From assembly GCA_030220185.1 (NCBI GenBank), contig JASPKZ010002337.1, positions 1,149,501 through 1,213,500 on the forward strand: 64,000 nucleotides of DNA. Direction: 5' to 3'. Shown piece by piece: positions 10,910-22,520 of this stretch; the first letter of the stretch is position 1; every line of letters begins with the position of its first letter. A model generated the notes under the pieces. That model had not been told where the DNA came from and ran no database searches. It saw nothing but the letters and a program-made list of their open reading frames with translations. Made by a program: the position numbers and the translations under genes. This DNA is from Diploptera punctata. Lineage: Eukaryota; Arthropoda; Insecta; Blattodea; Blaberidae.

Positions 10910-13039
10910 CTTACTTACTTACTCACTGGCACTATCGAACCCGTAGGTTCATGGCCGCACGGACACAAGCTCTCCATACATCCCTATCCTGAGCCAATGC
11001 TTTCCAATCATTCCCTGTATAATCTACTTCCCTCAAATCATAGTTAATGTTGTTCTCCCACCTCATTCTTGGTCTACCAACTGGGCGTTTTCCTTCTGGC
11101 TTTCCTACAGGAAGTTTCCATGCACGTCTTTCATTCCCCATACGCGCAACATGTCCTGCCCATCGCAGTCTACGGGACTTAACTGTTCTTATTATATCTG
11201 GCTTCCTATAAAGACCATGTAGTTCATTGTTATGTAGTCTTCTCCATTCACCTGTCTGTTCATCTCTCTTTGGTCCAAAAATTTTCCTAAGAACTTTATT
11301 CTCAAATACTCGTAATCTCCTTTCCTCCCTTAAAGTAAGAGTCCATGTTTCGCACCCATATAATATAACTGGTAGAATAATAGTTTTATATATTTTCAGC
11401 TTAACGTTTTTTGAAAGGAGTTGGGACATCAAAAGTCTCTGCAATGCATAATAGCATGCATTTCCAGAATTGAGCCTATGTTTAATTTCTTGGTGCATCT
11501 CATTCCTATTTGTGATTATTGTTCCTAGGTATTTGTATTCAGCCAATTCCTCAAAATTTCCCTCATTTGTCATTAGCTGTCCATTTCCATTATATAATGT
11601 ATTTCTACGTGTGACCATATATTTAGTTTTACTGATATTTACTTCCAGTCCTAATTTCTTAGTGTTACTCAATAGTGTGTGCGTGTTGGCCTTTAGTATC
11701 TCCTCGCTATCGGCCAGTAGTACTACATCATCAGCATAAACTAACAGCTTATTAATACCATTCAGTTGTAAGCCTTCCTCATTCTCTAAAGATTTAATGG
11801 CATGCTCTAGTACAAAATTAAATAGTAGAGGAGATAGTGCATCTCCTTGCTTCAACCCATTCTGGATTTCAAAAGTGTCTGAAAACTGTTTGCCTACACG
11901 CACCCTACTCGTTGAGCCATTTAGACACATTCGTATAAGTCTAACTAACTTTTTAGGAATTCCGAACTCCAGCAGGATACTATATAACTTCTCCCTCTTA
12001 ATTGAATCATATGCTTTTTGGAAGTCTACGTATAGTTGATGTACAGTACCATTATATTCCCATTTCTTTTCTAAAATCTGTCTTATACTAAAAATCTGAT
12101 CTGTTGTAGACCTGTTTCTTCTAAATGCACATTGATGATCTCCTAGAATGTCATCAATATAGGGAGTAAGTCTGCTTACTAATATATTTGTTAGAATTTT
12201 GTACGAAGTTGAAAGTATGAGATGCCCCTATAGTTGTTGCAATCAGTTTATCTCCTTTCTTATAAATTGGTTACGATAATTGATTTCTTCCATTCATCTG
12301 GAAGAGCTTCTTTTTCCCAAATCATACTAAGCAACCAGCTTATCTTGTCCATCAATTTTTCTCCCCCTGATTTTATCAGTTCTGCTGGGATCTCATCTGA
12401 ACCTGATGCTTTATACATCTTCAATTTTTCAATTGCCATTTCAACCTCTAATGCACTTGGCTCTCTGCGACTAGCATTTCTGCTGTCTGTAACTTATCCT
12501 CCTCAATGTCCTGTTCTGTATGTACATTTAATAGCTGATTAAAATAACTTTTCCATCTATTTAATATACTCTTGGAATCTGCAATCATATCCCCATTTTC
12601 ATTCCGAATTATGTTTGTTCTAGCCTGAAACCCTTTCTTCTCTATACTAATTCCCTGATATAATTCTCTAATGTTCCTATTTTTTGCATTCATTTCAAGA
12701 TCATTAATCTTCTCTCTCAAATATTCCCTCTTTTTACTCTTTAGTAACTTGGTGGTTTCCCGTCTAACACTACCCAATTGCTCTAAATTTACCTCATTTG
12801 GCTCGTGTAACCATTTAATTTTTGCTAGCTTTCTTTTCTTTACAATGTCGGCACATTCCTCATCAAACCATTTCTTGTTTTGCCTCTTTTTTAAACAACC
12901 AATGCTTTCTGATGCTGACAATTTAATAGTATCTCTTATAGCCTCCCATTCTTTTATTTATATCAGTTTCTTCTTCGTTTGCCACAATTGTCATCTGAAG
13001 ATTCCAGTACTTCAAATCTATTAGCAATTTTGATTTGGT
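10910..13039 (-). mobile_element. RTE-like non-LTR retrotransposon, 5'-truncated, 17-bp TSD
   Basis: 2130 bp on the minus strand with a tail of (GTAA)n, flanked by agcagtaatcgtaatta (10893-10909, 13040-13056). Block B has the empty site at about 52529-52544. Coding remnants in order: an upstream region with [14 protein letters not shown] (12448-12921), [15 protein letters not shown], then the RT ORF 10932-11930. Frameshifts lie between 11930 and 12448. The endonuclease half is missing. Confidence 0.9.
10932..11930 (-). CDS. LINE reverse transcriptase, C-terminal 332 residues
   Basis: This is the open part of the LINE above. It contains [20 protein letters not shown] (RT motif with LSPLLF), the catalytic YADD in [13 protein letters not shown] and LGLEVNISKTKYM. 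The C-terminal tail contains ILYGCETWTL and [20 protein letters not shown]. Those features fit the RTE/Jockey-like group; the clade is not settled here. There is no start of its own, because the upstream protein is broken. This is the least damaged of the copies at 23070, 26905, 37695 and 42185. Confidence 0.8.
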   Translation of the reverse strand: MCLNGSTSRVRVGKQFSDTFEIQNGLKQGDALSPLLFNFVLEHAIKSLENEEGLQLNGINKLLVYADDVVLLADSEEILKANTHTLLSNTKKLGLEVNISKTKYMVTRRNTLYNGNGQLMTNEGNFEELAEYKYLGTIITNRNEMHQEIKHRLNSGNACYYALQRLLMSQLLSKNVKLKIYKTIILPVILYGCETWTLTLREERRLRVFENKVLRKIFGPKRDEQTGEWRRLHNNELHGLYRKPDIIRTVKSRRLRWAGHVARMGNERRAWKLPVGKPEGKRPVGRPRMRWENNINYDLREVDYTGNDWKALAQDRDVWRACVRAAMNLRVR

Positions 13040-13208
13040 AGCAGTAATCGTAATTATTAATATCAATTAACAATTGAGTTAAGAGGACTCGGTTCTGAGG
13101 AGGAATAAAAAAGTAGTTCGTAATTAAATAGTTCTATTTATCGTACTGTTTACCTGACATTATAACAAGTGTTTGTTAATGAAGGGTTTGTTTAGCATTA
13201 AAATATAC

Positions 13209-13881
13209 AGAGTGTTTCAGAATAAGTGTTACAGACTTCTAGGGGTTGCAGAGGGGACTTAGTGTAAACATTTTTGATAAGAAACCCATGTCCGCAAACG
13301 TACCATTTCGATGTAAAATAAGTTTCAAGATCGAATCACAGTGGGCTAATATCGTGTGTCTTGTGTTTTAGAATAAGTATTACAGACTTCTAGGAGTTGT
13401 AGAGGGGACTTAGTATATACATATTTGAGAAGGAACCCATGTCCGGAAATGTACCATTTCGATGTAAAATAAGTTTGAAGTTAGAAAAAAATGGGCTGAT
13501 ATCGCGTATTTATGTTTCAGAAAAAGTATTATAGACTTCTAGGGGTTGTACTACACCTGTTGAGTCGGAGGAAAATCTTCTTGCACGAATTCTGGCGGCA
13601 GCACACACCAGGTCTTGTGGGGCGTGTGTATGAAAACATGGGTCGCAGGTACACTTTGTGCAACAAACAACAGGGTCGTCACATAGAACCACATTTGTAG
13701 TACGACCCCTAGAAATCTGTAATACATATTCTGTAACAGAAGACACACGATATCAGCCCATGTGTTAGGATATTCAAACCTATCTTACATCGAAATGGTA
13801 CGTTTCCGGACATGGGTTCTTTATCCAAACTTTATCTACTAAATCCCCTCTACAACCCCTATAAGTCTGTAATACTTTTTG
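13209..13881 (+). mobile_element. Tc1/mariner-like relic with multiplied terminal units
   Basis: The left end has three tandem units of about 150 bp (13209, 13366, 13513), each starting with a cagaataagtgttacagact-type sequence. The right end carries the inverse, ending near 13881. Between them are remnants of the transposase C-terminus (ENLLARILAAAH, then frame change, GLVGRVYENM and GRHIEPHL). No intact transposase. Block B keeps only the left units (53037-53420). Confidence 0.65.
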
Positions 13882-14049
13882 TTTTTTTATTGCATCCCAC
13901 CCCACTAACTTACAAAGGAACTGTCAATTTGTGCATGCCGAAACCTACTGCTTAACTAATGAAAACTAACAAATGTACAAAAAGAAATTACCTAAGTTCA
14001 TAACATAGAATAAATATTTGCCTATAAATAAATAAATAAATAAATAACC

Positions 14050-14265
14050 CTTTCATGGTATTTTTACGTTGTCCCGGTGAAATAGCTTGCATTCTTAAAT
14101 GACCCCGAGACCTATTCCGGCGGTAGCATTGCTGCTGAAAGGGTTACACTTGCCGGATAGGTCGAAGGCGATAAGACAAATGAAAAAATACGTTGGTCGA
14201 AAGAGCGTCGATCTTTCACTGTAAAGTACAACTATCAAGAAACGCGGACATGAGTAAAAGTATTC
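14050..14265. other. Unclassified repeat-like stretch
   Basis: Shared with 53425-53635. Contains ttgccggataggtcgaagg. No coding capacity seen. Confidence 0.35.
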
Positions 14266-14269
14266 GACA

Positions 14270-14580
14270 TTATTTCAGGATAGGTATGTGTGGATAGCTT
14301 ATGTCTATGCGGCCATGAACCTATGGGTTCGATAGTGTTGGTGAGTTAGTTAGCTTTTTAGTTTAGTTAGTTAATTAACTGGCGCTACTGAACACATAGG
14401 CTCATGGCCACGCGGACATAAGCTCTCTATACATCTCTATCCTGTGCTAATATCTTTTCCAATCATCCCCTGTATAATCTACTTTCATCCAATCATGATT
14501 AATGCTATTCTCACACCTCATTATTGTCCTGCCTACTGGACGCATTCCCTCTGGTTTTCCAATAAGGAGCTCACATGTCC
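14270..14580. repeat. Two RTE-like LINE tails facing tail-to-tail
   Basis: 14275-14352 (+) and 14372-14580 (-) are short 3' ends of the RTE-like family, meeting at their tail repeats (gagttagttag / gttagttaatta). Shared with 53637-53945. Confidence 0.6.
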
Positions 14581-14917
14581 ATATTTAATTCCTAATTCAT
14601 TTTAAAAGTATTGAACATGTTTAATTTTTAAAAAGCCCCACGAATCGTGACGCGCATGAATGTATTAACGATGTTACTTCTGTCCTTAACAATCTATTGT
14701 TTATGCTGATGATTGACAACATTCTGAAAGGCCTACACAAATTAAAAGATAATTGAAGACTACTATTATTTCAGGTATGTTTGAAAAATTAAACTTAAAT
14801 ACGTCGTGGTAACTGCAATAGGTCGTATGTCACCAAAAAATCAGAATTGCCTTTTATTGCATCATCGTGTACAGCATTCATATTTGTACAAGCTGCAAAT
14901 GGTCCTATGTCATCCAG
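14581..14917. other. Unannotated intron DNA
   Basis: Shared with 53946-54280. No gene seen. Confidence 0.4.
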
Positions 14918-14928
14918 GAATAATATAT

Positions 14929-15268
14929 CCATCCATCCATCCACAGTAATTCTGTCCGAGGGCAGGCCTTTCACTGCAATAATTTTCATGCTATGCTTTG
15001 CAGCTTTACTAGGGGATTGTAGGTGTGGTAGCTTCCCGTTGCTTTCCACACCGGTGAAGGATGATGATGATAATGATAAGGATGATGATGATGATGGCCA
15101 TATGAATTTGGGGACCGTTTGGGCCTTAAAGTTTCCCTGAAATTTGTCTTACAGGTGAGGAAAAATCCCGATAAAAACCTCACCCAGAAAAACTGCCCCG
15201 ACCGGGGATCGAACCCGGGCCCGCTGCGTGACAAGGCAGCACGCTACCACGAGACCACAGCGATCGAC
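14929..15268 (-). repeat. SINE1, full length, 11-bp target duplication
   Basis: 340 bp flanked by gaataatatat (14918-14928, 15269-15279). It contains the intact B-box gggttcgatccc-type sequence on the minus strand. The empty site in block B is near 54283-54292. Confidence 0.85.
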
Positions 15269-15448
15269 GAATAATATATAATATTGTAATTTTAATAATC
15301 ACCTTAAATATATTACTAATATTTGTAGAGATAATCGGTTTTTTAAGCATACTCAAAAGTAAAAAAGAAAAAAAAAATGACATACAACCTTTTGCAGTCA
15401 CCACGACGAATGCAACTGGTTGTAATAAGAAGTATTGATATTTTTCAG

Positions 15449-15601
15449 GATGTTTTTGAGCTGAGTGGTGTGCTGCCTAATGTTAAGGAGGTGTATGAAG
15501 TTGCTCTTAAGACGTGCAATCATCAAGATTTCTTGTGGGCAAAAGACGTAAAATTCCTGGTCAACGATAAAGTCGTTAGAACATTAAGGGCTAACAAATA
15601 A
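15449..15601 (+). CDS. Upstream lipase paralogue, exon 8 (terminal)
   Basis: 153 nt, acceptor tttttcag, stop TAA at 15599-15601. It reads [34 protein letters not shown] and TLRANK, differing from 57392-57544 by a very few residues (for example VVR against VMR). The catalytic His is present. Intron 7 (8945-15448, 6.5 kb) carries a full LINE insertion that is absent from the paralogous intron. Confidence 0.9.
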   Translation, partial: DVFELSGVLPNVKEVYEVALKTCNHQDFLWAKDVKFLVNDKVVRTLRANK

Positions 15602-15699
15602 TTGTATTACTTGACTTTACATATCGATTTGGAAAAATACAAGTTTTACACATATAAAATGAACATTTTTAATTTATTCATATACAGTTTATGAATGTT

Positions 15700-16155
15700 T
15701 ACACATCTTATGTGCCTAAAGTTTTATTTTTCTTCTCCACTCGTCTCTATCCATTCACTCCATGTCCTCCAGTCCTCTTGTTCTCATTCCAGTTCTGATT
15801 TCGTGCATCCACGAGTTTCGAGGTCTTCCTTCCTTTCTTCTTCCAGGTGGATACCATTCCAAAGTTTTTTTGGGTAACTTTTCTTCTTAAATTCGTCGTA
15901 CGTGTCCATACCAATTTAATTGCTTATATCTTATATAATTTACTATTGAATATCTAACATTCTATTTTTCTCGTATGACAGTATTTATTTACTTTTTCTA
16001 ATTTTGAAGACCTTGCTGCTCTCCTCAATAAATCCATTTCCATTGACAAAAGATTTTTGTTCTATGTTTTTGTTGAATTTCCAAACTTCAGCTCCATATG
16101 TGACAGTACTTCTCACTATTGAATTATATATCTGTAACTTATTTTATCCGGTTAT
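15700..16155 (-). pseudogene. LINE RT C-terminal tail
   Basis: Broken minus-strand frame with a WYG.V.RM block, PPGRRRKGRPRNSWM-type residues and GLEDMEW. Same element as 57640-58590, where it extends further upstream into RT sequence. Confidence 0.55.
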
Positions 16156-16220
16156 ACAGTATGTAACAATTATATTTGTACAGATGGATGGTTAATAAAA
16201 TGTAGCAGGATTTAGAGGCG

Positions 16221-17087
16221 ATGGAAAGAAATAGGAAACAGGATTTAATTGCGTTGAAAGAAACATTAAGGGATGAGATGAGAAAAAATAGAGAGATGTT
16301 AGAAGCAAAAATAAATGAATCATTAGCGTATGTAGAAATAAAAGATAATAAAGGTGAAATATCAAGTTCATTCAGTAATAGAATGCGGGAAAATACTGCA
16401 AAGTCGCTAGTAGAATTAGAAGTGAGCATAGAAAAATTCCCTAATTCAATCGAAAATAAGGTAGATGGTTCAGAAAATCAGTCATCCTCTGTCGACGCAG
16501 AAGTATTTAATAATGATCGCGTGTTAAATAATAGTAATAAGTTCATGCTGCAGACTGGGGAAGCTGAAACAGTAGAACGAATGTCAATAAAGAATGATTC
16601 AGCTACTCCGTCTGAAGATAAAAATATGCAAACTGGAAATGGTAAGGTCCGAAAGTGTGTGAGTCGCAGAGGAGACCAAGAAGGTTTTAGGCCAGAGAAA
16701 ACGCTTCAAAGAAGCGATATGGTGGCACAATCATTCTCAAATGAAAGCAATAGTTCAATAAATCAAAATCGCGAATATGTAGGTTATGGGAAAAATGGTG
16801 GAAAATATGGGAAAATGATAGAAGGTAGACCTCGAAAGAATAAAAGAAAGATATGTAGGCTCATGAGCAGAAGCCGAGTACGTAGGGTTTATAAACGCCT
16901 CAGGGAAAATGGGTATGTCCCCTATGCTTCTCGCGATCGCCGGAATAGGAGAAGATATAATATGAAAGGGTCACAATACAAATATCGTGAATTCACGAAT
17001 CGACCTAAAGAGCGTCACTTTGAACCCCGGGCAGATATTTTTATCGACGCCGAAAATTGTGGGAAAAATAAAAATTGTAGCCTATAA
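16221..17087 (+). CDS. Unrecognised 288-codon ORF, basic C-terminus
   Basis: The longest uninterrupted ORF outside the RT. The N-terminal 65 residues are rich in E/K/R with heptad-like spacing (KETLRDEMRKNREMLEAKI), suggesting a coiled coil. The middle is polar and low in hydrophobics. The last 110 residues are strongly basic (RPRKNKRKICRLMSRSRVRR, RDRRNRRRYN) and end near EPRADIFIDAEN. No signal peptide, membrane segment or catalytic motif is seen. Coiled-coil start plus nucleic-acid-like basic tail would suit a gag-like retroelement protein or a fusion left by deletion, but no RT, LTR or nucleocapsid CCHC is visible next to it. A host gene exon is possible. It lies between the upstream lipase paralogue and the orphan exon. 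Confidence 0.5.
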   Translation: MERNRKQDLIALKETLRDEMRKNREMLEAKINESLAYVEIKDNKGEISSSFSNRMRENTAKSLVELEVSIEKFPNSIENKVDGSENQSSSVDAEVFNNDRVLNNSNKFMLQTGEAETVERMSIKNDSATPSEDKNMQTGNGKVRKCVSRRGDQEGFRPEKTLQRSDMVAQSFSNESNSSINQNREYVGYGKNGGKYGKMIEGRPRKNKRKICRLMSRSRVRRVYKRLRENGYVPYASRDRRNRRRYNMKGSQYKYREFTNRPKERHFEPRADIFIDAENCGKNKNCSL

Positions 17088-18317
17088 CAAAGAATGAATT
17101 CCATTTAAAATAGAATAATCATGTGTCAGTAATGGTAAATGATAGGCGGTACGCGAACTACCTGAGCAATAATTGTTGCTCGGAGATCGATGGAAAATAA
17201 AATATCTGCCAGGGTTATGGAGATGCAAAATTAGGTTAAATATAGGCTAGAATTTAAGATAAGTTTTCCATTTTGCATATAAGGGCAAATTATATAATTA
17301 TACAAATAAATAATTGTTAATAATATGCAATATGCATGAGACAACAGGGTTTATTTAAGTCTAAATGGTATTCATTGCCTTGAAATAGATAATTAAGAAG
17401 AAAATAAAAGATTTTTGTAAAAAAAAGTCTAACAGCTGATCATAACAAATATTTAAAGACACTTTGAACTTGCAACTTGAAACGACAGGAGATAAGAATC
17501 TCTGTCTGATAATAATCTCGAAATGTTTCTAAAAGGAAAATAACGTACGAGCGAGGTAGAATATACACACCCTCACAGGTAGACGAGTAAACTGCTTAAA
17601 CTAAGGTTTTAAATGTCATTTCTTTAAAAAAATACGAAATAACCATGTGCTATTATGACTGTATAAGCAATTTAATAAAGATGCAAATATAAATATGCAC
17701 TTTTCTACGATAATAAAATACATGTTCTTAAAAATCCAATATTGTTCTTGAAGAGTATAATTGAAACATACAAACATGCTGGAATTTAAGAGAGAGGTTA
17801 AGGTATTATCCCTTGAATATTTTAAGATTGGTGACAAAGGAATGAATGTAATTATTTGCATAGACAAAGTGAATTAAATAAATATATATAATACAGAATC
17901 AAAGCCCAGAGGATGCATTTATATTTTTTTTTTAAATGAGAAACGTTCCCTCACATGGTAGCGAGAATTTTTTATGGGTAGGTAGGGCCCCGTCATTTTG
18001 ATTCGACCGGAGATGTCGATTTGTTGTTATTAATGAGATATAATCGTCGTCTGTAATGAAATGGACGAGTTATGAACTACGACGAGATAATTCTCTATAC
18101 GTGCGACAGATCTACGCTTATGATATTGTTAATTACGTTACCGACTAACATATAACAGATCACCTTCAACCTTAATTGATCGAATAAAAATAGTATGCTA
18201 AAAATGATTAAATAATTTCTATAAAGAAAATTAGATTCTTAAATATACATATATAAAGATCAAATGAACGTCAGTGATATTAAATTTCGACAGCTAAGGG
18301 AACACTTATTTATTTCA
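17088..18317. other. Unannotated AT-rich DNA
   Basis: No recognised gene or repeat. A candidate LTR-like start (tgtcagtaatgg at about 17124) has no second copy here. Confidence 0.35.
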
Positions 18318-18955
18318 AATGACTACTTAACTCACGTCGCAAATGGTAGTCAATGACCAATCACGTTTCAATTAATTCTGTTTTATACCAATGACAGTCG
18401 TGTTTCAACTCGCTCTTTATCGATTTCTCTTTATCAGCTCCTGCTTTTGTGATAAAGAAAGCTCCTCCTTTTTTAATATTCTGGACAGGTTAGACCATTA
18501 TTTTTCTCCAACAAACACATTGAATACAGCAAATAATGAACAGATTCAGTGATTTTACTGAGTTGTTTATTTAAAATATAAATGATTAACATATAATGTT
18601 GATTATAATAGTTTGATGTGTTTCATTATTTCTCCACTAAAGTGCATTCTAATATTGCGATCCTATTTGTCAATAAATAATATGATCGAGTTGCAGTGAA
18701 TATACATAACCTCACATTTCTAATTTGTTTTCAAACATCGCCGTTTACATTAACAATATAAATATTTTAAAACACCGGTAACTATATTCAAATAATTATT
18801 TTTTAGTAAAGAGCTTAATTTTATTCGTTAAATAGTCCTAACAAATGCCACTCCTGATTTCCAAATTCTCTAGATAAATTCACTCCTCACTTCTTGAGTC
18901 GTGAATTTATCGATACTATGGAAATCACTCGTGGCATTACTTATGATAAATAATA
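18318..18955 (+). repeat. Repeat C, copy 1
   Basis: It starts actacttaactc...agtcaatgaccaatcacg and ends ctcgtggcattactta. An inner hairpin pairs gataaattcac with gtgaatttatc about 60 bp from the right end. Other copies are at 50660-51435 (+) and 54316-57252 (-). Confidence 0.65.
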
Positions 18956-20850
18956 AACATAAAAATGAAGCCGATATAAAGAAATTGTGAGAGCCTAAAT
19001 TGCTGTATATAGGCCTATACAAGTAGTAAATAATAATTTAAATATCAAATAGTTACATGTAATTGATGTTATCCTTGAATATTAAACAAGAAAACTTATT
19101 TACGTGAACATATCACACAAAAATTAATGATGCAAGGCAAAGAAAACAAAAGGCTTATTAGTGTATATATATATATATCAAATAAAATATACATTAGATA
19201 GTAAGATAATATAATTAAGTTACAAAAAAAGAGAGCGGTAAATTCCAAATTACAAGCAAGATAAGAGCGGATAATAATTATAGAATAAAACTGTGTTCGT
19301 GAGTGACGAAGAATAGTGAAAAATTTTTTGAAATAAAGTGAATAAAATCACATGTTAAACGTTCATTGGACCAAATGTCATCAAAGTTTAAATTAAATTG
19401 CGTGTGACTAACAAGCAAAACTAAATAATCAACGTGAAATATAAACTGCATAAAGTGTTATATTAAAACATTTGTGAAAAAAAGTGGTTCAATATATTAA
19501 ATGGGCAATATTTTTATATATAAATTATGTCTCTTTGGAAGAGAAAGAAGAGTGAATATATTATGGCTAATTAATACTATATGTCATGTGTGGTATGGAT
19601 GTTTATCGTAAATAAATGAATCCCTAAATGCACGACCTAAACGGAACTCAATAGTTAAAACACTTGTTTTTAATGTCGAGAGGTTAGCAATCAAGAAGCG
19701 ATAATATTGCCCATAAAAATTTATCAGTAAAGTTTATTTACTAAATTGTTATTATGAGTCAATAGAGGCATATGAAACGATTATTGATGCCTCATTATAT
19801 ATTTAATTATTATTTAATAATAGGGATAAGCATAATAATTTTAGGTAGAATATACATTTATATTAAGTTCTGTAGCACAACAAACAAAATTTGGTTCACA
19901 TGAGAACAGAAATTCAAAACAGCACCTGAAATGTTACAAGGGGCAGATTAGTTGCAGTTTCTATTCAAAGGAACACGTAGAAGCAATAAAAATTAAAGTA
20001 GCGAAATAAAGGGAAGAAACTTGAGAATAGCCCGCACTTATAAAGTTTATGGTCTTATGGAAAACCATATATAAAGGGTGCCAAAGCTTCCAATGTCTCT
20101 TGCCGCCCTAATGAGGTAAACAAGGTCCTGAGAAAGGAACAAACAAGCTCAAGCGTATGAATGTTGTCACGATGTCAAATTTGTAGACGTGAATGATGTA
20201 GCCAATGAGTATATGATATTCAGATGAATAATGTGTAAATCAGTTGAATTTGTGCTAGAAATAAAAAGTTACCGCCCTACAGATTCTCGGAAATGGCGCG
20301 GGTAGGACCCTAAGTCAAAATTATTAGAACAGTATCGCTCTTGCCAGTCGGTGAGATAGAATTCGCCTTCTTTCCTGTAGGCGAAATTATATAGTCGCGA
20401 TCTTGCTTTTGGTAAGATATATATTTCTTCTTCCAAGTTATTTATTGATTTTCTACATGTTTTGCCTAAGAGTAGGCGAGTTATATTACAACTTGATCTA
20501 AACGGCAAGATATTTTACAATTCTATCCCAAATAAGTGAGAATAGTAGAGACCACTTAGTCATTATAAATAAATTACGAAGAATAAATTCAATTCCCGTT
20601 CGAAATCAAGTTTGTGCAACTTATACGGTTGAGTGCTAGGGATCGTGAAACTTAAAGATCGCTCCAGGTTATAGATTTATTCCATGAATCAATCTCAAGG
20701 GCGTTATTTAAAAGTGAACATATAATCTACGAGTGTGTACCTGTCAATTATATAATTATAAAATAAAATTCAACAAGTAACTGTATTTGTGTTTTCCAAG
20801 TTATTATATAGCCTACTATCGTAGTTGCCTTCAGGTTAATAGTGATTGTC
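18956..20850. other. Unannotated AT-rich DNA
   Basis: No gene recognised. Contains a short (TA)n near 19167. A 79-codon minus-strand open frame at 20269-20508 has no recognisable features. Confidence 0.35.
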
Positions 20851-21172
20851 CCCTGAGAATTCATAGCTCTACCGACATCCCAGTTAGACCCGTTGTAACC
20901 TATAGGTTTATACGCTAATGTTGTAACCGTCTCAGCTATCGTAGGTCTGCAATCTGAATGCACATTCTTCTCTCATACATTTTAATTCCGAGCGCCAATT
21001 GACCCAAACTGTTGAACCAACGCGCAAATGCCGGTTATATTATTTAAGAAGACTTTAGAAGGGAATTTAAACATCGTTTTATAAAGACAGTAGAGCTTCT
21101 TTTGATTTTTTATTATATATTTAACATTTTTCACTGAAACTCAAATTATATTTGAAGAGAAATATAAAAATA

Positions 21173-22002
21173 CAGGGTGAGTTTAAATTCCCCTTACAGA
21201 GTTTGAGGACTTGTAGAAGGCACCAAGACAATTAAGTTTAGCATAGAAACTCGTGTCCGGAAACGTACCGATTACCCGCTACACGTAAATCACCTCACCT
21301 CACACGAATTTTCGGCGCCACTCATTAGGATATTCTTCAATAGGGTAGTACATACATCATTCCCCGCTCACCTCATGTTCCATGTCCTCTGGAAGTTTGT
21401 TTACGTGCTATTCGGATGAGTTTGTGATCTGCCCAGAGACGTTTTCACCTGCACAGTACAGTAGTAATCCTTGACGACAGTAAAAGGTGTACGTACTTCT
21501 TTGATACTGTGTTACTGTTATCCATGGCATACACACAGACATGATGCTGTTCTACGGCAAAGCCCGGTGCAAAGGCAGGTTCGATCGGTTGGTCTGTACA
21601 TTCTCCCGACATGCACCCGATAGACCACTACGGGTTTTCTTGAGTGGTCACAAGAAAACCTTAATTTACGATATCCCTGTAGAATCCGTGGAATACCTAC
21701 TAGCACGAGTTATGGCTGCCGCGGATGTTGGAGGACCAGGGATTGGTGATCGTGTGTACGAGAACATCGTACCGATGTACCGCATCTGTATTGAAGTTGG
21801 TGGTCGTCACACCGAGCTCTTCTTGTAAGTGGTTCCAGACGACAGGCAGCAGGAGTCGGAGAGAGTTACGTCTGTTGTAGTGATATTTTGAGTGCAACTG
21901 AAAAAAGTACATTTTCGGACATGGATTCCTATGTTAAATTTAATTACCTTGGTTCCCTCTATAATTCCTCTAAATCTATACGGGGAATTTAGACTCACTC
22001 TG
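21173..22002 (+). mobile_element. Nested Tc1/mariner-like deletion derivative, TA target site
   Basis: 830 bp with terminal inverted repeats (cagggtgagtttaaattccc at the left; its complement at the right with 2 mismatches), flanked by TA (21171-21172, 22003-22004). Internal plus-strand frame 21541-21828 retains the C-terminus of a DDE transposase. Confidence 0.75.
21541..21828 (+). pseudogene. Mariner-type transposase C-terminal remnant
   Basis: The frame contains GHKKTLIYDIPVESVEYLLA, RVYENIVPMYRICIEVGG and RHTELFL. This fits the C-terminal pattern of insect mariner-like transposases (...GHLK..VY..PV.....L..RI...., then R.....C.E..G.HFE..L). The catalytic N-terminal two thirds are missing, and the first 22 residues are not clearly transposase. 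Confidence 0.65.
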
Positions 22003-22164
22003 TACTGTATATGGAGTTCGAACCCTGATCCTTGATATGCTAATACTCTAACCGTCTAAACTATCCGGAGCCTCCAATCTAAAGGCATTTTGTTCTCTTA
22101 TTCTGCTAGATCTTCAATGATACCGTGTCAATCTGACATTCTGGCATTTATTCCTGGCAAGGCG

Positions 22165-22470
22165 TTATTATAAACCACTTATGAGGTTGGGGCGCCTGGA
22201 AAGCGGATTCAAATTGGGTCGATGATATATGATAGGTGAAGAAGAAGATGATGGTATTTATGTGCCAGGGAAGAGCTAAATCCTAAACTTAATGAATATG
22301 TTAATGAAGGTCAGATGATGCTCGGGGACCATTTGGGCCTAAACGTTTCCTGACATTTGTCTTACAACTGAGGAAATACCATGAAAAAATCCATCACCGA
22401 GGAAAATTGTCGGAACGGGCCCGCTGCGTGACAAGGCAGCACGCTACCTCCAGACCATAGCGATGGACAT
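22165..22470 (-). repeat. SINE1b: SINE1 head with an alternative body
   Basis: SINE1 head at 22313-22470 followed (minus strand) by the body seen at 47820-48010, including tttccaggcgccccaacctc. Its head has internal losses in the B-box. Confidence 0.65.
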
Positions 22471-22520
22471 AAAAACTGAACATGCAACTGGTTGTAATAA
22501 TGTGTAATTATTATTTTCAG

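Larger units (their letters stand above)
1..16155. repeat. Segmental duplication, copy A
   Basis: It matches 42835-58345 in the same order: SINE1, 275-bp repeat, SINE4, 66-bp tandem repeat, RTE-like LINE tail, second LINE tail, TA tract, SINE3 with palindrome, lipase exon 7, SINE5 pair, MITE, 10050-10890, mariner terminal units, LINE tails, exon 8 and a LINE C-terminus. The match stops near 16155. The left boundary is outside the window. Insertions unique to this copy include 10910-13039 and 14929-15268. Confidence 0.85.
20885..22075 (-). repeat. SINE5, split by a mariner-like relic
   Basis: tRNA-like heads at about 20885-20945 and 22008-22075 with SINE5 body between (tcatacattttaattccgag, tttttcactgaaactcaaat). 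The body is interrupted at 21173-22002. Confidence 0.65.

Noticed and set aside
17124..17600. Possible LTR after the 288-codon ORF
   Set aside because: The start resembles TGTCA but no second copy, primer-binding site or polypurine tract could be confirmed.
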